The notes: generated by a model not told the origin, from the letters alone. Positions 18,730-27,512 are shown, numbered from the stretch's first letter. The stretch: DNA of 48,595 nucleotides from Actinomadura sp. 7K507 (GCF_004348425.1 NZ_SMKK01000035.1:1-48595), one strand, 5' to 3'. Program-made: numbers and translations.

Positions 18730-19592
18730 GGTGTCTCCTCACGCGGGCGGGTGGCGGCACCGGCGAAGCGCGCCAGGAAGTCTGGGTCGATCATGGTGCC
18801 GTGGAGTTGCCGGTAGTGGCTGTGACCGAGCTGATGGTGGGCGAAGGCGGTCGCCATCGCCGATGTTCGCCCCCCGGCGTCCTCGGCGGCGTTGACCGAC
18901 TCCTTCGCCAGGCGCAGCGCCAGCGAGGGGCGGGCCGCGATCCGGCCCGCGAGCTGGAGCGTGCGCCGCATCAGATCGGCGGCCGGCACGACATGGTTGA
19001 CCATCCCGTACCGGTGTGCCTCCTGCGCGTCGAGCGACCGTGAGGCGAACAGCATCTCTTTGGCGATCCTGGCCGGGAGCTCCCACGGGTGGTGGAAGAA
19101 CTCGGTGCCCGGGATTCCCATCTCGACGGTGATGTCCACGAACTGCGCATCCTCGGCCGCGACGATCAGGTCGCACGGCCACACGAGCATCAGCCCGCCG
19201 GAGATCGCCTTGCCCTGAACCGCTGCGACCGTCGGTTTGGGCAGGTTGCGCCATCGTTCGGACAGGCCGAGGAACAGCTCGTTCTCCTGCGACATCACGC
19301 CCTCGGCTCCGGCGGCGTGGTAGCCGCACCAGGTGCCGACCGGTTCCCGACGGTCGAGTTCGGCGACGAACGAGTCCCGCAGGTCGTGCCCGGCCGAGAA
19401 GTGGGGCCCGTCGGCGCACAGGACGATGCAGCGCACGGCGTCGTCGCGGGCGGCGACGTCGAAGGCGTCGTTGAGTTCGTAGAGAAGCCTGGCGTTCTGG
19501 GCGTTGCGGGCCTCCCCGCGGGCCAGGGTGATCCGGGCGACCCCGGGAGCCGGGAGGTCGTAGCGGATGTGTCGGAACGTCGGGCTCACCAC
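18726..19592 (-). CDS. Enoyl-CoA hydratase/isomerase family protein lacking both usual catalytic Glu
   Basis: A 288-residue crotonase-fold protein with intact oxyanion-hole elements (HFSAGHDL at 64-71; GKAISGGL at 127-134). At the positions of the two catalytic glutamates of classical hydratase it has a hydrophobic residue (in SGGLMLVWPCDL) and Asp153 (in VDITVEMGIPG). It may therefore catalyse a different crotonase reaction, such as retro-aldol, decarboxylation, ring cleavage or thioester hydrolysis. The start is GTG 19592, with GAGGA upstream in the 10-nt gap after the thiolase stop; a second GTG follows at once. It ends in a GTGA overlap with the NIPSNAP-like gene. Confidence 0.88.
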   Translation of the reverse strand: MVSPTFRHIRYDLPAPGVARITLARGEARNAQNARLLYELNDAFDVAARDDAVRCIVLCADGPHFSAGHDLRDSFVAELDRREPVGTWCGYHAAGAEGVMSQENELFLGLSERWRNLPKPTVAAVQGKAISGGLMLVWPCDLIVAAEDAQFVDITVEMGIPGTEFFHHPWELPARIAKEMLFASRSLDAQEAHRYGMVNHVVPAADLMRRTLQLAGRIAARPSLALRLAKESVNAAEDAGGRTSAMATAFAHHQLGHSHYRQLHGTMIDPDFLARFAGAATRPREETP

Positions 19593-19602
19593 TGCGCCGT
19601 CC

Positions 19603-20796
19603 TCACGGGAGCACCTCGATGATGGTCGCGTTGGCCATGCCGCCGCCTTCGCACATGGTCTGCAGGCCGTAGCGGCCCCCCGTGCGCTCGATCCCGTTGA
19701 GCAGCGTGGTCATGAGCCGGATCCCGCTGGCACCGAGCGGGTGGCCCAGCGCGATCGCGCCGCCGTACGGGTTGACCTTCGTCAGCGCTGCGCCGGTCTC
19801 GCGCTGCCAGGCCAGGGTGACCGACGCGAACGCCTCGTTGCACTCGAACTGGTCGATGTCGTCGATGCCGAGCGAGGCGCGCTTCAGCACCTTGAGCGTC
19901 GCAGGCGCCGGAGCGTCGAGCATGACGACGGGGTCCGAGCCGGCTACGGCGAAGGAGTGCAGGCGGGCGCGCACGCGCAGCCCGAACTCGGCCGCCCGCT
20001 CCTGGGACATGATCAGCATTGCGGCGGCGCCGTCGGTGATCTGGCTGGCGTTGCCGGCGGTGACCCTGCCCTCCTCCAGGAACGCGGGCCGCAGGCCGGC
20101 GAGGATCTCGGTCGTGGTCCCGCTGCGGATTCCCTCGTCGCGGTTGACCAGGGTCGAGTTGGAACGCTCCCCACCCTTGCGGTGCTCGGGTACGGCGATG
20201 ATCTCGTTGGCGAACTCGCCGTCCTGGGTGGCGCGGTCGGCCAGCTCATGGCTGCGTACGGCGAACTCGTCGAGGTCGGTACGGGTCAGGCCGTGCCGGT
20301 CGGCGAGCAGCTCCGCGCCGATGCCCTGGTGCGGCAGGCCGGTGACGCCGTAGTTCTCCCGGTCGGCGTACCGGGCGGTCGCGGCAGGTCCGACCGGGAA
20401 CGTGCCCGGGAGCATGGCGCCCATCATCTTGGTGGTGGACATGAGCTCCACGCCGGCGGCGACCACGACGTCGTACGCACCGGCCATCACGCCCTGCGCC
20501 GCGAAGTGGACGGCCTGCTGGGACGAACCGCACTGCCGGTCCACCGTCGTGCCGGGGACGGACTCGGGGAAGCCGGCCGCGAGGACGGCGTTGCGCGCGA
20601 TGTTGGCGGACTGGTCGCCGACCTGGGTGACGCACCCCATCACGACGTCCTCGATCATCTCGGGGTCGATCCCGGTGCGCTCGATCAGCGCCTTGAGCGT
20701 CTCTGCGGACAGGTCCGCCGGATGCCAGCCCGACAGGACGCCGTCGCGCCTGCCTCCCGCGGTCCGCACCGCATCGACGATGACTGCACTACGCAC
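19603..20796 (-). CDS. Thiolase (acetyl-CoA C-acyltransferase, FadA5-like)
   Basis: A 397-residue degradative thiolase that cleaves 3-ketoacyl-CoA with CoA to give acetyl- or propionyl-CoA and a shortened acyl-CoA. The nucleophile is Cys89 in DRQCGSSQQA, a form found in FadA5-type steroid side-chain thiolases; NEAF, GHPLGASG and the second active Cys in MCEGGGMAN are all present. It starts with GTG 20796, overlapping the MaoC stop by 8 nt. The complete set of motifs argues for an active enzyme. It is the only thiolase in the operon, so every cycle of the pathway probably ends here. The steroid link is a family resemblance, not proof. Confidence 0.94.
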   Translation of the reverse strand: MRSAVIVDAVRTAGGRRDGVLSGWHPADLSAETLKALIERTGIDPEMIEDVVMGCVTQVGDQSANIARNAVLAAGFPESVPGTTVDRQCGSSQQAVHFAAQGVMAGAYDVVVAAGVELMSTTKMMGAMLPGTFPVGPAATARYADRENYGVTGLPHQGIGAELLADRHGLTRTDLDEFAVRSHELADRATQDGEFANEIIAVPEHRKGGERSNSTLVNRDEGIRSGTTTEILAGLRPAFLEEGRVTAGNASQITDGAAAMLIMSQERAAEFGLRVRARLHSFAVAGSDPVVMLDAPAPATLKVLKRASLGIDDIDQFECNEAFASVTLAWQRETGAALTKVNPYGGAIALGHPLGASGIRLMTTLLNGIERTGGRYGLQTMCEGGGMANATIIEVLP

Positions 20797-21268
20797 TGGT
20801 GATCTCCGATCGGTTGGTCGCGGCGGGCCGGCCGGGGCCGGAGTGGCGGGGGACGGTGGCCTGTGCGTGTCCGCGCAGGACGACGGTGCCGTCCTGGTTG
20901 GTCACCGTCAGCTCCAGATCGAGGTGGAGCCGGTCGTCGGCGTGCCGGGCGTCGGTGAGGGTCGCCGACGCGGTGAGAGTGTCGCCCGGCCATACGCGCT
21001 CCGCGAACCGGGCCGTGTAGCTGCGGAGAGCCGCCGGGCCCACCAGGCGTTGCAGCATGGTGGCCGCGGCCCCCATTGTCAGCATTCCGTGCGCGAACAC
21101 GCTGGGCAGGCCGGCGGCCGCGGTGGCGTAGACCTCGTCGGTGTGGATGGGGTTGAAATCCCCCGAGGCGCCGGCGTACTGCACGATCTGCGAACGGGGC
21201 AGGTTGTCGATGACCACCGTTGAGAAGGTGGTGCCGGGTTCCCAGGTCGCGGGGGCTGTGGCGCTCAT
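20789..21268 (-). CDS. MaoC-type (R)-hydratase, catalytic hotdog subunit
   Basis: A 159-residue single-hotdog protein. It carries the hydratase-2 motif with Asp37 and His42 (GDFNPIHTD), followed by AHGMLTMG, so it should hydrate a trans-2-enoyl-CoA to (R)-3-hydroxyacyl-CoA. It starts with ATG 21268 in an ATGA overlap with the preceding hotdog gene. In actinobacteria such paired single-hotdog proteins form heterodimers in which only one subunit carries the Asp/His pair; this gene is that subunit. The C-terminal 20 residues are Pro/Arg-rich and probably disordered. Confidence 0.92.
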   Translation of the reverse strand: MSATAPATWEPGTTFSTVVIDNLPRSQIVQYAGASGDFNPIHTDEVYATAAAGLPSVFAHGMLTMGAAATMLQRLVGPAALRSYTARFAERVWPGDTLTASATLTDARHADDRLHLDLELTVTNQDGTVVLRGHAQATVPRHSGPGRPAATNRSEITSA

Positions 21269-21735
21269 TGTGCGGTTCCTTCGGTGACGACACCCGTGGA
21301 GGTGGCGGTGACGACGAGTTCGCCGCGCTGGTCGCGGAACTCCTGCACCACCTGGGAGAACGTGAGGACGCCGCCGCGGCGGCCCTGCTTGGTCCAGGTC
21401 GGGCCCGCTCTCTCGGTCACGGTCAGCACGTCACCCGGACGCAGGGGCCGGTGGTAGTCGAAACGCTGCTCGGCGTGAAGCAGATGCTTGGCGTCGTCGT
21501 CCTCGGCGCTCACCCCTGTCGGGGTGCGCCCGGAGCCCACCCAGGGCCGGCCTGGGTGGGGGCGCAGCGGCCAGTCCTCGTCAAAGTGGACGTAGGCGGC
21601 CACGAACGTTGGCGGTGCCGTGATCGACGCGGCGTCGTAGGAGCCGTCGAGCCGGTACATCGGGTGGTCGTCCCCGACGGCGCGGGCGAAGGTCGTGACG
21701 TGTCCCCACTCGACGGGGAACTGTCGAACGTTCAT
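21265..21735 (-). CDS. MaoC N-terminal-domain-like hotdog protein, partner subunit
   Basis: A 156-residue protein with the FAS1/MaoC-dehydratase N-terminal hotdog pattern (FARAVGDDHPMY, then PPTFVAAY and LHAEQRFDYHRPLRPGDVL). It lacks the catalytic D-x4-H pair seen in the next gene, so it is probably the substrate-binding, non-catalytic subunit of a two-gene hydratase. ATG 21735 has GGAG 7 nt upstream; the open frame extends further but only as antisense-like Arg-rich sequence. It lies 28 nt after the acyl-CoA dehydrogenase stop, and its stop overlaps the catalytic subunit's ATG. Confidence 0.88.
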   Translation of the reverse strand: MNVRQFPVEWGHVTTFARAVGDDHPMYRLDGSYDAASITAPPTFVAAYVHFDEDWPLRPHPGRPWVGSGRTPTGVSAEDDDAKHLLHAEQRFDYHRPLRPGDVLTVTERAGPTWTKQGRRGGVLTFSQVVQEFRDQRGELVVTATSTGVVTEGTAQ

Positions 21736-21763
21736 GTTTCTGCTCCGGGTTCTACGGTCGGTG

Positions 21764-22855
21764 TCAGAGCCCGAGGAGCTCGACGATCCGGGTGGTGCGT
21801 TCGCTGGGAAGGTCGAGCAGGACCTCGCTGGACCTCGCTCGCTTGACGAAGAGATGGATCGGGTGCTCCCAGGTGAACCCGAGGCCGCCGTGGATCTGGA
21901 GGGCCTGAGCCGCGCCACGGGTGAAGTTCTCCGTGGCGGTCCGGTGGGCGATCGCCGCCCACAGCTCCGCATCGGCCGCGCCGGCATCGATCGCCCCGCA
22001 CGCCTGCATCACGGCCGTGCGGGTCAGCTCCATCCCCAGGTACATGTCGCTGAGCCGATGCTTGATCGCCTGGAAGGAACCGATGGAACGGCCGAACTGG
22101 AACCGCGTCTTCGCGTGCTCGACGGCCAGGCGAAGGCAGGCCGCCAGCCCGCCGAGCTGCTCGGCGGCCAGCAGCACCGCCGACCGGGTCGCGAGGGCGC
22201 CGCGGAGCTCCGCGCCGGCGTCGGTGCGGCCGATCACTCGCGCGGGGGCGTCGAGGAACGTGATGTGCCCGAGTTCGCGGCTCAGGTCGAGCGCGGCCTC
22301 GGGGCGCCGGGGCGCCCGCTCGTGCTCCGCGGGGTCGACTTCGAGAAGGCAGCAGCCGTGCCCGGGGACTTCCGCGACGACCAGCAGGACGTCGGCGCCG
22401 GCGCCGTCCACGGTGTGCGGGGCGGTGCCGCGGATCGTCACGGTCGCGCCGTCGTGGACGACCACAGGGTCGGTGGGGACGGCCACCGCGGCGACGACAC
22501 GGCCGGCGAGCAGCTCGTGCCACCACGACCGCACGTGCTGGGTGCCGCCACAGGCCCGCACGAGCGGTGCGGCGAGTCCCAAGGTGGAAAAGGCGGGTAC
22601 CGGAGCGAGGCGTTCTCCGAGCAACTCGAAGCAGGTGGCCATCAGCCGGGTGGGGGAGTACGTCCCGTCGGCCTCGTCCGCGGCGACCTCGCCGAGTCCG
22701 AAGTCGCCGCAGATCTCCTCCCACAGCCGCCGATCCGGCGTCGCGGCCGTCGGCGAAGCGGGCGGCTGCACGGCCCGGCGGTCCAGGAGGGTGACGAGGG
22801 AGGCGCGCAGTGCCGTCTCGTGCTCGTCGGCGCCGTGGATCGTCCAGCTGGTCAT
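21764..22855 (-). CDS. Acyl-CoA dehydrogenase family protein, probable non-catalytic partner
   Basis: A 363-residue protein of the acyl-CoA dehydrogenase fold. The C-terminal flavin/dimer-contact motifs are clear (QFGRSIGSFQAIKHRLSDMY; QIHGGLGFTWEHPIHLFVKR), but the N-terminal half is divergent and no catalytic Glu is seen where the adjacent paralogue has IEGGTSE. In actinobacterial catabolic clusters neighbouring FadE genes often encode alpha2-beta2 enzymes in which residues are divided between subunits; this pair, joined by an ATGA overlap, fits that. I chose ATG 22855 because it overlaps the upstream stop. Confidence 0.9.
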   Translation of the reverse strand: MTSWTIHGADEHETALRASLVTLLDRRAVQPPASPTAATPDRRLWEEICGDFGLGEVAADEADGTYSPTRLMATCFELLGERLAPVPAFSTLGLAAPLVRACGGTQHVRSWWHELLAGRVVAAVAVPTDPVVVHDGATVTIRGTAPHTVDGAGADVLLVVAEVPGHGCCLLEVDPAEHERAPRRPEAALDLSRELGHITFLDAPARVIGRTDAGAELRGALATRSAVLLAAEQLGGLAACLRLAVEHAKTRFQFGRSIGSFQAIKHRLSDMYLGMELTRTAVMQACGAIDAGAADAELWAAIAHRTATENFTRGAAQALQIHGGLGFTWEHPIHLFVKRARSSEVLLDLPSERTTRIVELLGL

Positions 22856-24024
22856 CCGCGCCTCGTTTCGCGCCAGGGAACGGCCTTGTCGACCCGGGGT
22901 TCGGGCTCCAGGCCGAGGATCCGCTCGCCGATGATGTTCCGGAGGATCTCCGAGGTGCCGCCCTCGATGGAACTGCCGCGGCTGCGGAGGTAGTCGTAGA
23001 GGAGATCGTGTTCCGCCTCGGCGCTGGTGTCGGGGCGGGTCATGGGATAGCCGCGTGGGTATTCGAGCGCCCCCCGGCCGAGCAGGCCGGCGGTGAACTC
23101 CGCGACGTCCTGGTGCAGCTCGGCGGACAACACCTTGTGCATGGGCCCGGTGCTGCCCGTGGGATCGTCGGCCGTGCGGTTCAGCGTGGCGGTGACCAGG
23201 CGGTCCCGGATCCACAGATCGGCCAGGCGGACCTGGTCGACCGGGTTGCGGTGCTCGCACTGATGCCAGAGGCGGACGGCGCGGTCGACCGCGTTGCCAC
23301 CGGGCCGCGCGACGTTCGACAGGGCACCGCGCTCGGAGGTCAGCGTGGTGATTGCGACGGACCAGCCGTCGCCGACGCCGCCGAGACGGTCGGAGTCGGG
23401 GATGACGACGTCGTCTAGGAGCACCTCGTTGAACTCCGCCTCACCGGTGATCTGGAAGAGGGGCCGCACGGAGACGCCGGGAGCGTCCAGGCGGACGATG
23501 AAGTAGGTCAGCCCGCGGTGCTTGGGGGCATCGGGGTCGGTGCGGGCGAGGAGCATGGCCCATTGCGCCTCGTGGGCGAGGGAGGTCCACACCTTCGCGC
23601 CGTTGACGACCCAGCGGTCGCCGTCGCGGCGGGCGGTGGTGGCGACGTTGGCGAGGTCCGATCCCGCACTCGGCTCGGAGAACAGCTGGCACCAGATCTC
23701 CTGGTCGACGTAGATCCGCCGGAGCAGTGGATGGTGGTGGCCGCCGCCATGCGCGACGAGTGTCGGCGCCGCCATCCCACAGGCGATGACCGAGCGCGCG
23801 GGGACGGCGGGCAGGCCGAACTCCGCGCTCAGGCGGGCTGTGACCGCGACGCCGGTGACCGGGTCCAGGCCGAGACCGCCGGCGCCGGTGGGGAAGTGCG
23901 GCCAGGCCAGCCCGAGGCGGTAGACGGTCGCGCGAATCTCCTGCGGCGTCCGGTGCCCGGCATCGAGCCAGGAACGCAGGTTCTCGATCGCTCCATCCAG
24001 GGCGGACGCGGTCGTGGCCGTCAT
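22852..24024 (-). CDS. Acyl-CoA dehydrogenase (FAD), catalytic subunit
   Basis: A 390-residue acyl-CoA dehydrogenase. The FAD/substrate loop is QLFSEPSAGSDLA (113-125), followed by VNGAKVWTSLAHEAQW (140-155); the likely catalytic base is Glu354 in SIEGGTSEILRN. It should introduce the alpha,beta double bond of an acyl-CoA and pass electrons to ETF. It overlaps the upstream SDR and downstream partner dehydrogenase by 4 nt each, so the two dehydrogenases are probably made in equal amounts. The family resembles FadE proteins of steroid and branched-acid breakdown rather than the short-chain housekeeping enzyme. Confidence 0.93.
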   Translation of the reverse strand: MTATTASALDGAIENLRSWLDAGHRTPQEIRATVYRLGLAWPHFPTGAGGLGLDPVTGVAVTARLSAEFGLPAVPARSVIACGMAAPTLVAHGGGHHHPLLRRIYVDQEIWCQLFSEPSAGSDLANVATTARRDGDRWVVNGAKVWTSLAHEAQWAMLLARTDPDAPKHRGLTYFIVRLDAPGVSVRPLFQITGEAEFNEVLLDDVVIPDSDRLGGVGDGWSVAITTLTSERGALSNVARPGGNAVDRAVRLWHQCEHRNPVDQVRLADLWIRDRLVTATLNRTADDPTGSTGPMHKVLSAELHQDVAEFTAGLLGRGALEYPRGYPMTRPDTSAEAEHDLLYDYLRSRGSSIEGGTSEILRNIIGERILGLEPEPRVDKAVPWRETRRG

Positions 24025-24782
24025 TGGTGCATCCTCAGTCCGGCGTCGATGCGGATGCAGTCGGCGTTGAGGTAGTCGTTCTCCGCTATGTGCCGCACCA
24101 GCCGCGCGAACTCCTCGGGGGCACCGGCCCGGACGGGGTAGACGAATTCGCGTTGACGCCGCTCCTTGATGGAGTCCGGCAGCGAGGCGTACATGGGGGT
24201 GTCGAACACCCCGGGGGCCACGGCCATGACCCGGATGCTCCAGGGGGCGAGGTCGCGGGCCATCGTGTGCACGAGCGGCACCAGGCCGCCCTTCGTGGCG
24301 GCGTAGGCGGAGACGCCCTGGCTGCCGTCCAGGGCCGCGATGGACGAGACATGGACGATGACGCCACGCCCCGATGGGCCGTCATCGTTGCGGGACATGC
24401 TGTGCGCGGCCTGGCGCGACACGTCCAGCGCGGCGACGAGGTTCAACTCGGCGACCGAACGCCATTCGTCGATGTCGGTCATCGTGCCGGTGCGCGAGAG
24501 CACCCGGCGGGGCGCCGATCCGCCGCCCGCGCAGTTGACCACCACGGTGAGCGGACCGACGTCCTGGGCGGAATCGATCGCGCGTGCGATGTCCTCGGTC
24601 CGCGTGATGTCACCGACGACGGTGGCGGCGAGGGGCACCTGGGCCGCCAGGTGATCGAGGCCCTTCTCGTCGCGGTCGAGGGCGACGATCCGGGCGCCGG
24701 CCCCGGCGAGGTGGCGTGCGGTCGCCGCGCCCAGTCCGGAGGCCGCGCCGCTGACCAGCACGACCGCGTGCTCGATCTGCAT
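24021..24782 (-). CDS. SDR, 3-hydroxyacyl-CoA dehydrogenase type (HSD10-like), first gene of operon
   Basis: A 253-residue short-chain dehydrogenase. It has SGAASGLGAATARHLAGAGA cofactor loop, Asp at the end of beta-2 (VALDRDE, NAD-type), VNCAGGG, and the triad Ser147, Tyr160, Lys164. The overall pattern is that of HSD10-like L-3-hydroxyacyl-CoA dehydrogenases. Its presence beside an MFE-2-type SDR gives the operon dehydrogenases of possibly both stereochemistries, matching crotonase and MaoC hydratases. ATG 24782 is the first start of the 12-gene unit and lies 108 nt after the LuxR regulator's stop, on the same strand. Confidence 0.9.
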   Translation of the reverse strand: MQIEHAVVLVSGAASGLGAATARHLAGAGARIVALDRDEKGLDHLAAQVPLAATVVGDITRTEDIARAIDSAQDVGPLTVVVNCAGGGSAPRRVLSRTGTMTDIDEWRSVAELNLVAALDVSRQAAHSMSRNDDGPSGRGVIVHVSSIAALDGSQGVSAYAATKGGLVPLVHTMARDLAPWSIRVMAVAPGVFDTPMYASLPDSIKERRQREFVYPVRAGAPEEFARLVRHIAENDYLNADCIRIDAGLRMHQ

Positions 24783-24876
24783 GGACGATCCTTCACTAGC
24801 TCATTGCGGGACGGGTGTCACCGCGTTGCCATACGGATGCTAGGAACGTCGGAAGCGGTCACGGAACTTCGGAGAA

Positions 24877-24905
24877 CCCTGCACTTAGCGTTAGGGCGTG
24901 CAGGG
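24877..24905. terminator. Hairpin at the end of the LuxR-type regulator gene
   Basis: CCCTGCAC at 24877-24884 pairs with GTGCAGGG at 24898-24905 around the LuxR-type stop codon, an 8-bp stem with a 13-nt loop. It could end the regulator transcript, leaving the beta-oxidation operon with its own promoter in 24783-24876. Confidence 0.45.
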
Positions 24906-27512
24906 AACCGATGCCGGGGCGGGGTCGGGCAGGGGAAGCCGGCCCTCGTCGGCGGCTCGGGCCAGATCGAGCCGGTTCTTGCAGCCCACCTTGGCGTAGA
25001 GGCGGCTGAGGTAGACCTCGACCGTCTTCACACTGAGTGACATCGCGTCCGCGATCTCCTTGTTGGAGCGGGCGGCCTGCACGAGACGGGCCAGCTGGAT
25101 CTCGGTCTCCGTCAGGTGGTCGGCACTGGTGCGGGCGCGGCGCGGGACGCGGAACCCGCGCTCGCGCAGTTCGGTGGCGGTCGACCGCCTCCACGGCACC
25201 GCGTTGAGGTGACCGAACACCTGCATCGCTTCGGTGAGGTTCGCCTCCGGGTCCACGTCAAGGCGGCCGAGGGCCAGCAGCGCGCGTCCCTCGAAGAGGG
25301 TGAAGCCGTGTCCGGTCGCCTCGCGCAGCACGCTCTTCGCGAACTCCGCGGAGCCCTCGGCACGGGCGCGGGCCAGTCGCAGCTCCAGCCGCACCTGACG
25401 GCTGGCGGTGCGGACACCGAACCGCTCCTCGACCTCGGCATGGCAATCCGCGATGGTGCCGATGTCACCGCAGGCCGCCGATGCCCGGGCGAGCATGGCG
25501 AGGAGCTCGGCGCGCACCTGGCCGGGCAGGGTGTCCTGGCGCAGCGTGTCCGCCAGCCGCCGGGCCGACGCGGCGGCGTTGCCCTCGAGGATCTCGATCT
25601 CCGCCACCGCCAGGATGTGCATGGCGGTGATCACATGCGGTGCGGAACCCCGCGCCTGGCTGAGCCTGCGCGCATCGGCCAGTTCGCCGCGGTTGGCCAG
25701 GATCCGGGCGCGAAGATTCCGCATGAGGTGCAGGTAGCTGACCGTGCCGGACTGGGCCAGTGGCTCGTCCGCGGCGGCCGCGATCTCCAGCGCATCGTCC
25801 CAGCGCCCGCCGGCGAATGCGATCGCCGCCCGCGCATACCGGACGCCGGGCACGTAGACGCCCCAGGTCACGCCGTGGAGCAGCTCCTCGGCGCGGGTGG
25901 CCGCGGCGGTGCTGGCGCTCAGGTCACCCTCGACCGACCGCACATGGGCCAGCGTGGCCCACGCGTGCAGCTGCACCTCAGCGGGCGTCTGGTCGACGAT
26001 CCCCTCCAGGGTCCCGGCGTCCTCGCGGAGTCCGGCGAAGTCACCGGCGATGCACTCGGCGTGGAGGATGTTGCTCAGCATGTTGACCTGGCCGCGAACC
26101 GAGCGCCGCGCGAGGGCGGACCGGGCGCGCCGGATCCGCACCCGTGCCTCCACGTCGCGGCCCGAGGTGGCGAACAGGTACGCCGCCTGAGCGTCCAGCA
26201 GCTCGTTGATCCCTTCGGCGCCGCCGCGCAGGATGAGCTCGGCGTCCTCGACCGCCAGAGTGGCCTTCATCGCCTCGGTGACGACCGAGAGCAGCCATGG
26301 GTACATCTCAGCCGACGCGGTGCCGGGATCGTCGAGCAGCGGCCGGCCGACGTCCACGGTGTCGCCGGGACGTCCCGCGAGAAGGCTGGCGCGGGCGAGT
26401 CTCGCGGTGATCTCCGCGATGCGCTCGGGCGGCCCGTCCACGTGGCCGAGGGCCCGCCGGTAGCAGTCTGCGGCCATATCCGGAGCCGTGGCGGTCAGGT
26501 CGTCGGCCACGGTGAGGAGCAGGTCGACGTCGGCCGGGCCGCGCGTGCTCGCCTGCAGGAGATGATGGGCGGCCATCTCGTGCTGGACCACACCGCCCGA
26601 GGTGAGATGGCCGACGGCGCAACGATGGAGACGCTCGCGCGTCGCCGGTCCCAGACCGGCGTACAGGGCGTCCGCGAGCCACGGCACCGAGATGCGGTAG
26701 CCGTCCGCGGGATCGGCGGCGACGAGGCCGGCCTCGACGAGGATGTCGAACTTCCCGGCGGCGGTGGCCGGCGGCACATCGGCGAGCTCTGCGATCAGCG
26801 GCAGGTTGTCGAGCGTCACCGGCATCAGGGCGGCCAGCACTGAGGCGACGGCGCGCGCCGCCTCGCCGAACCGGTCCAGGAGCCTGGCGAGGACGACCCG
26901 GTCCAGCTCAGGACTGCGCAGGTGGCCGTGCCGGGCCAGGTGGAGGGCCACCAGCGGGTTCCCTGCCGCCGCGGATGCCGAGTGGTCGATCTCGGCGGCG
27001 GAGAGCCCGGGTGCGGCGGACGCGACGATTCCCTTCAGGACATCGCCGCCGAGCCGTGGAAGGTGGATCACCCGGAGCCGCGATTCCTCCAGGAGGCCAC
27101 TGGCGGCGCTCGCCATGGGCCCTGGCCACGTCAGCCCCGCGGTGATGGCGGTGACCACCACCGTCCGCGCGCTAATCGTTGGAGGGGAGACGGTGACACC
27201 GGGCGGATACGCTGCCGGGTCCGCCACCGCCAGTGCCGGCCGGTCGCCCCGTGGCGGCCGTCCGGAGCCTGCGGAGGAGAGGAACTCGGCGCCGTCGAGG
27301 ACCTGCCAGCCGGTGCGGCGGCACTCCTGGACCGCCGACCGCAGTGCGAACGAGGCGCCGAACCCGGGCCCGGCGACGACCACCACCAGGCCTCCGCTCT
27401 CGCGGAGACCTTCGATGGCGTCGAGGGCCGGGCTCGTCGTGGAAGCCGGATCCAGATCGGCTTCGGGATCGACGTCGGGGAGCTCGAACCGGACGCTCGG
27501 TTCCGTGGGCAT
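24891..27512 (-). CDS. Large LuxR-family (LAL-like) transcriptional regulator with degenerate Walker A
   Basis: An 873-residue regulator. The N-terminal 300 residues resemble the AAA-like domain of LAL/MalT proteins, the middle is helical and TPR-like (about 320-780), and the C-terminal LuxR helix-turn-helix runs from about 800 to 845 (LTETEIQLARLVQ, NKEIADAMSLSVKTVEVYLS). The P-loop position reads GPGFGAS at residues 48-54, so the nucleotide-binding Lys is Ala53. ATG 27512 has GGAGG at 6-nt spacing; the open frame continues upstream to 28139 but overlaps the divergent transporter gene. It lies immediately upstream of the beta-oxidation operon and divergently from the peptide-type importer, so it probably controls one or both. 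Confidence 0.93.
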   Translation of the reverse strand: MPTEPSVRFELPDVDPEADLDPASTTSPALDAIEGLRESGGLVVVVAGPGFGASFALRSAVQECRRTGWQVLDGAEFLSSAGSGRPPRGDRPALAVADPAAYPPGVTVSPPTISARTVVVTAITAGLTWPGPMASAASGLLEESRLRVIHLPRLGGDVLKGIVASAAPGLSAAEIDHSASAAAGNPLVALHLARHGHLRSPELDRVVLARLLDRFGEAARAVASVLAALMPVTLDNLPLIAELADVPPATAAGKFDILVEAGLVAADPADGYRISVPWLADALYAGLGPATRERLHRCAVGHLTSGGVVQHEMAAHHLLQASTRGPADVDLLLTVADDLTATAPDMAADCYRRALGHVDGPPERIAEITARLARASLLAGRPGDTVDVGRPLLDDPGTASAEMYPWLLSVVTEAMKATLAVEDAELILRGGAEGINELLDAQAAYLFATSGRDVEARVRIRRARSALARRSVRGQVNMLSNILHAECIAGDFAGLREDAGTLEGIVDQTPAEVQLHAWATLAHVRSVEGDLSASTAAATRAEELLHGVTWGVYVPGVRYARAAIAFAGGRWDDALEIAAAADEPLAQSGTVSYLHLMRNLRARILANRGELADARRLSQARGSAPHVITAMHILAVAEIEILEGNAAASARRLADTLRQDTLPGQVRAELLAMLARASAACGDIGTIADCHAEVEERFGVRTASRQVRLELRLARARAEGSAEFAKSVLREATGHGFTLFEGRALLALGRLDVDPEANLTEAMQVFGHLNAVPWRRSTATELRERGFRVPRRARTSADHLTETEIQLARLVQAARSNKEIADAMSLSVKTVEVYLSRLYAKVGCKNRLDLARAADEGRLPLPDPAPASVPCTP

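Noticed and set aside
22856..23260. Longer N-terminus for the second acyl-CoA dehydrogenase (to 23260)
   Set aside because: It lies antisense-like within the upstream dehydrogenase and is Arg/Gly/Pro-rich; ATG 22855 overlaps the upstream stop.
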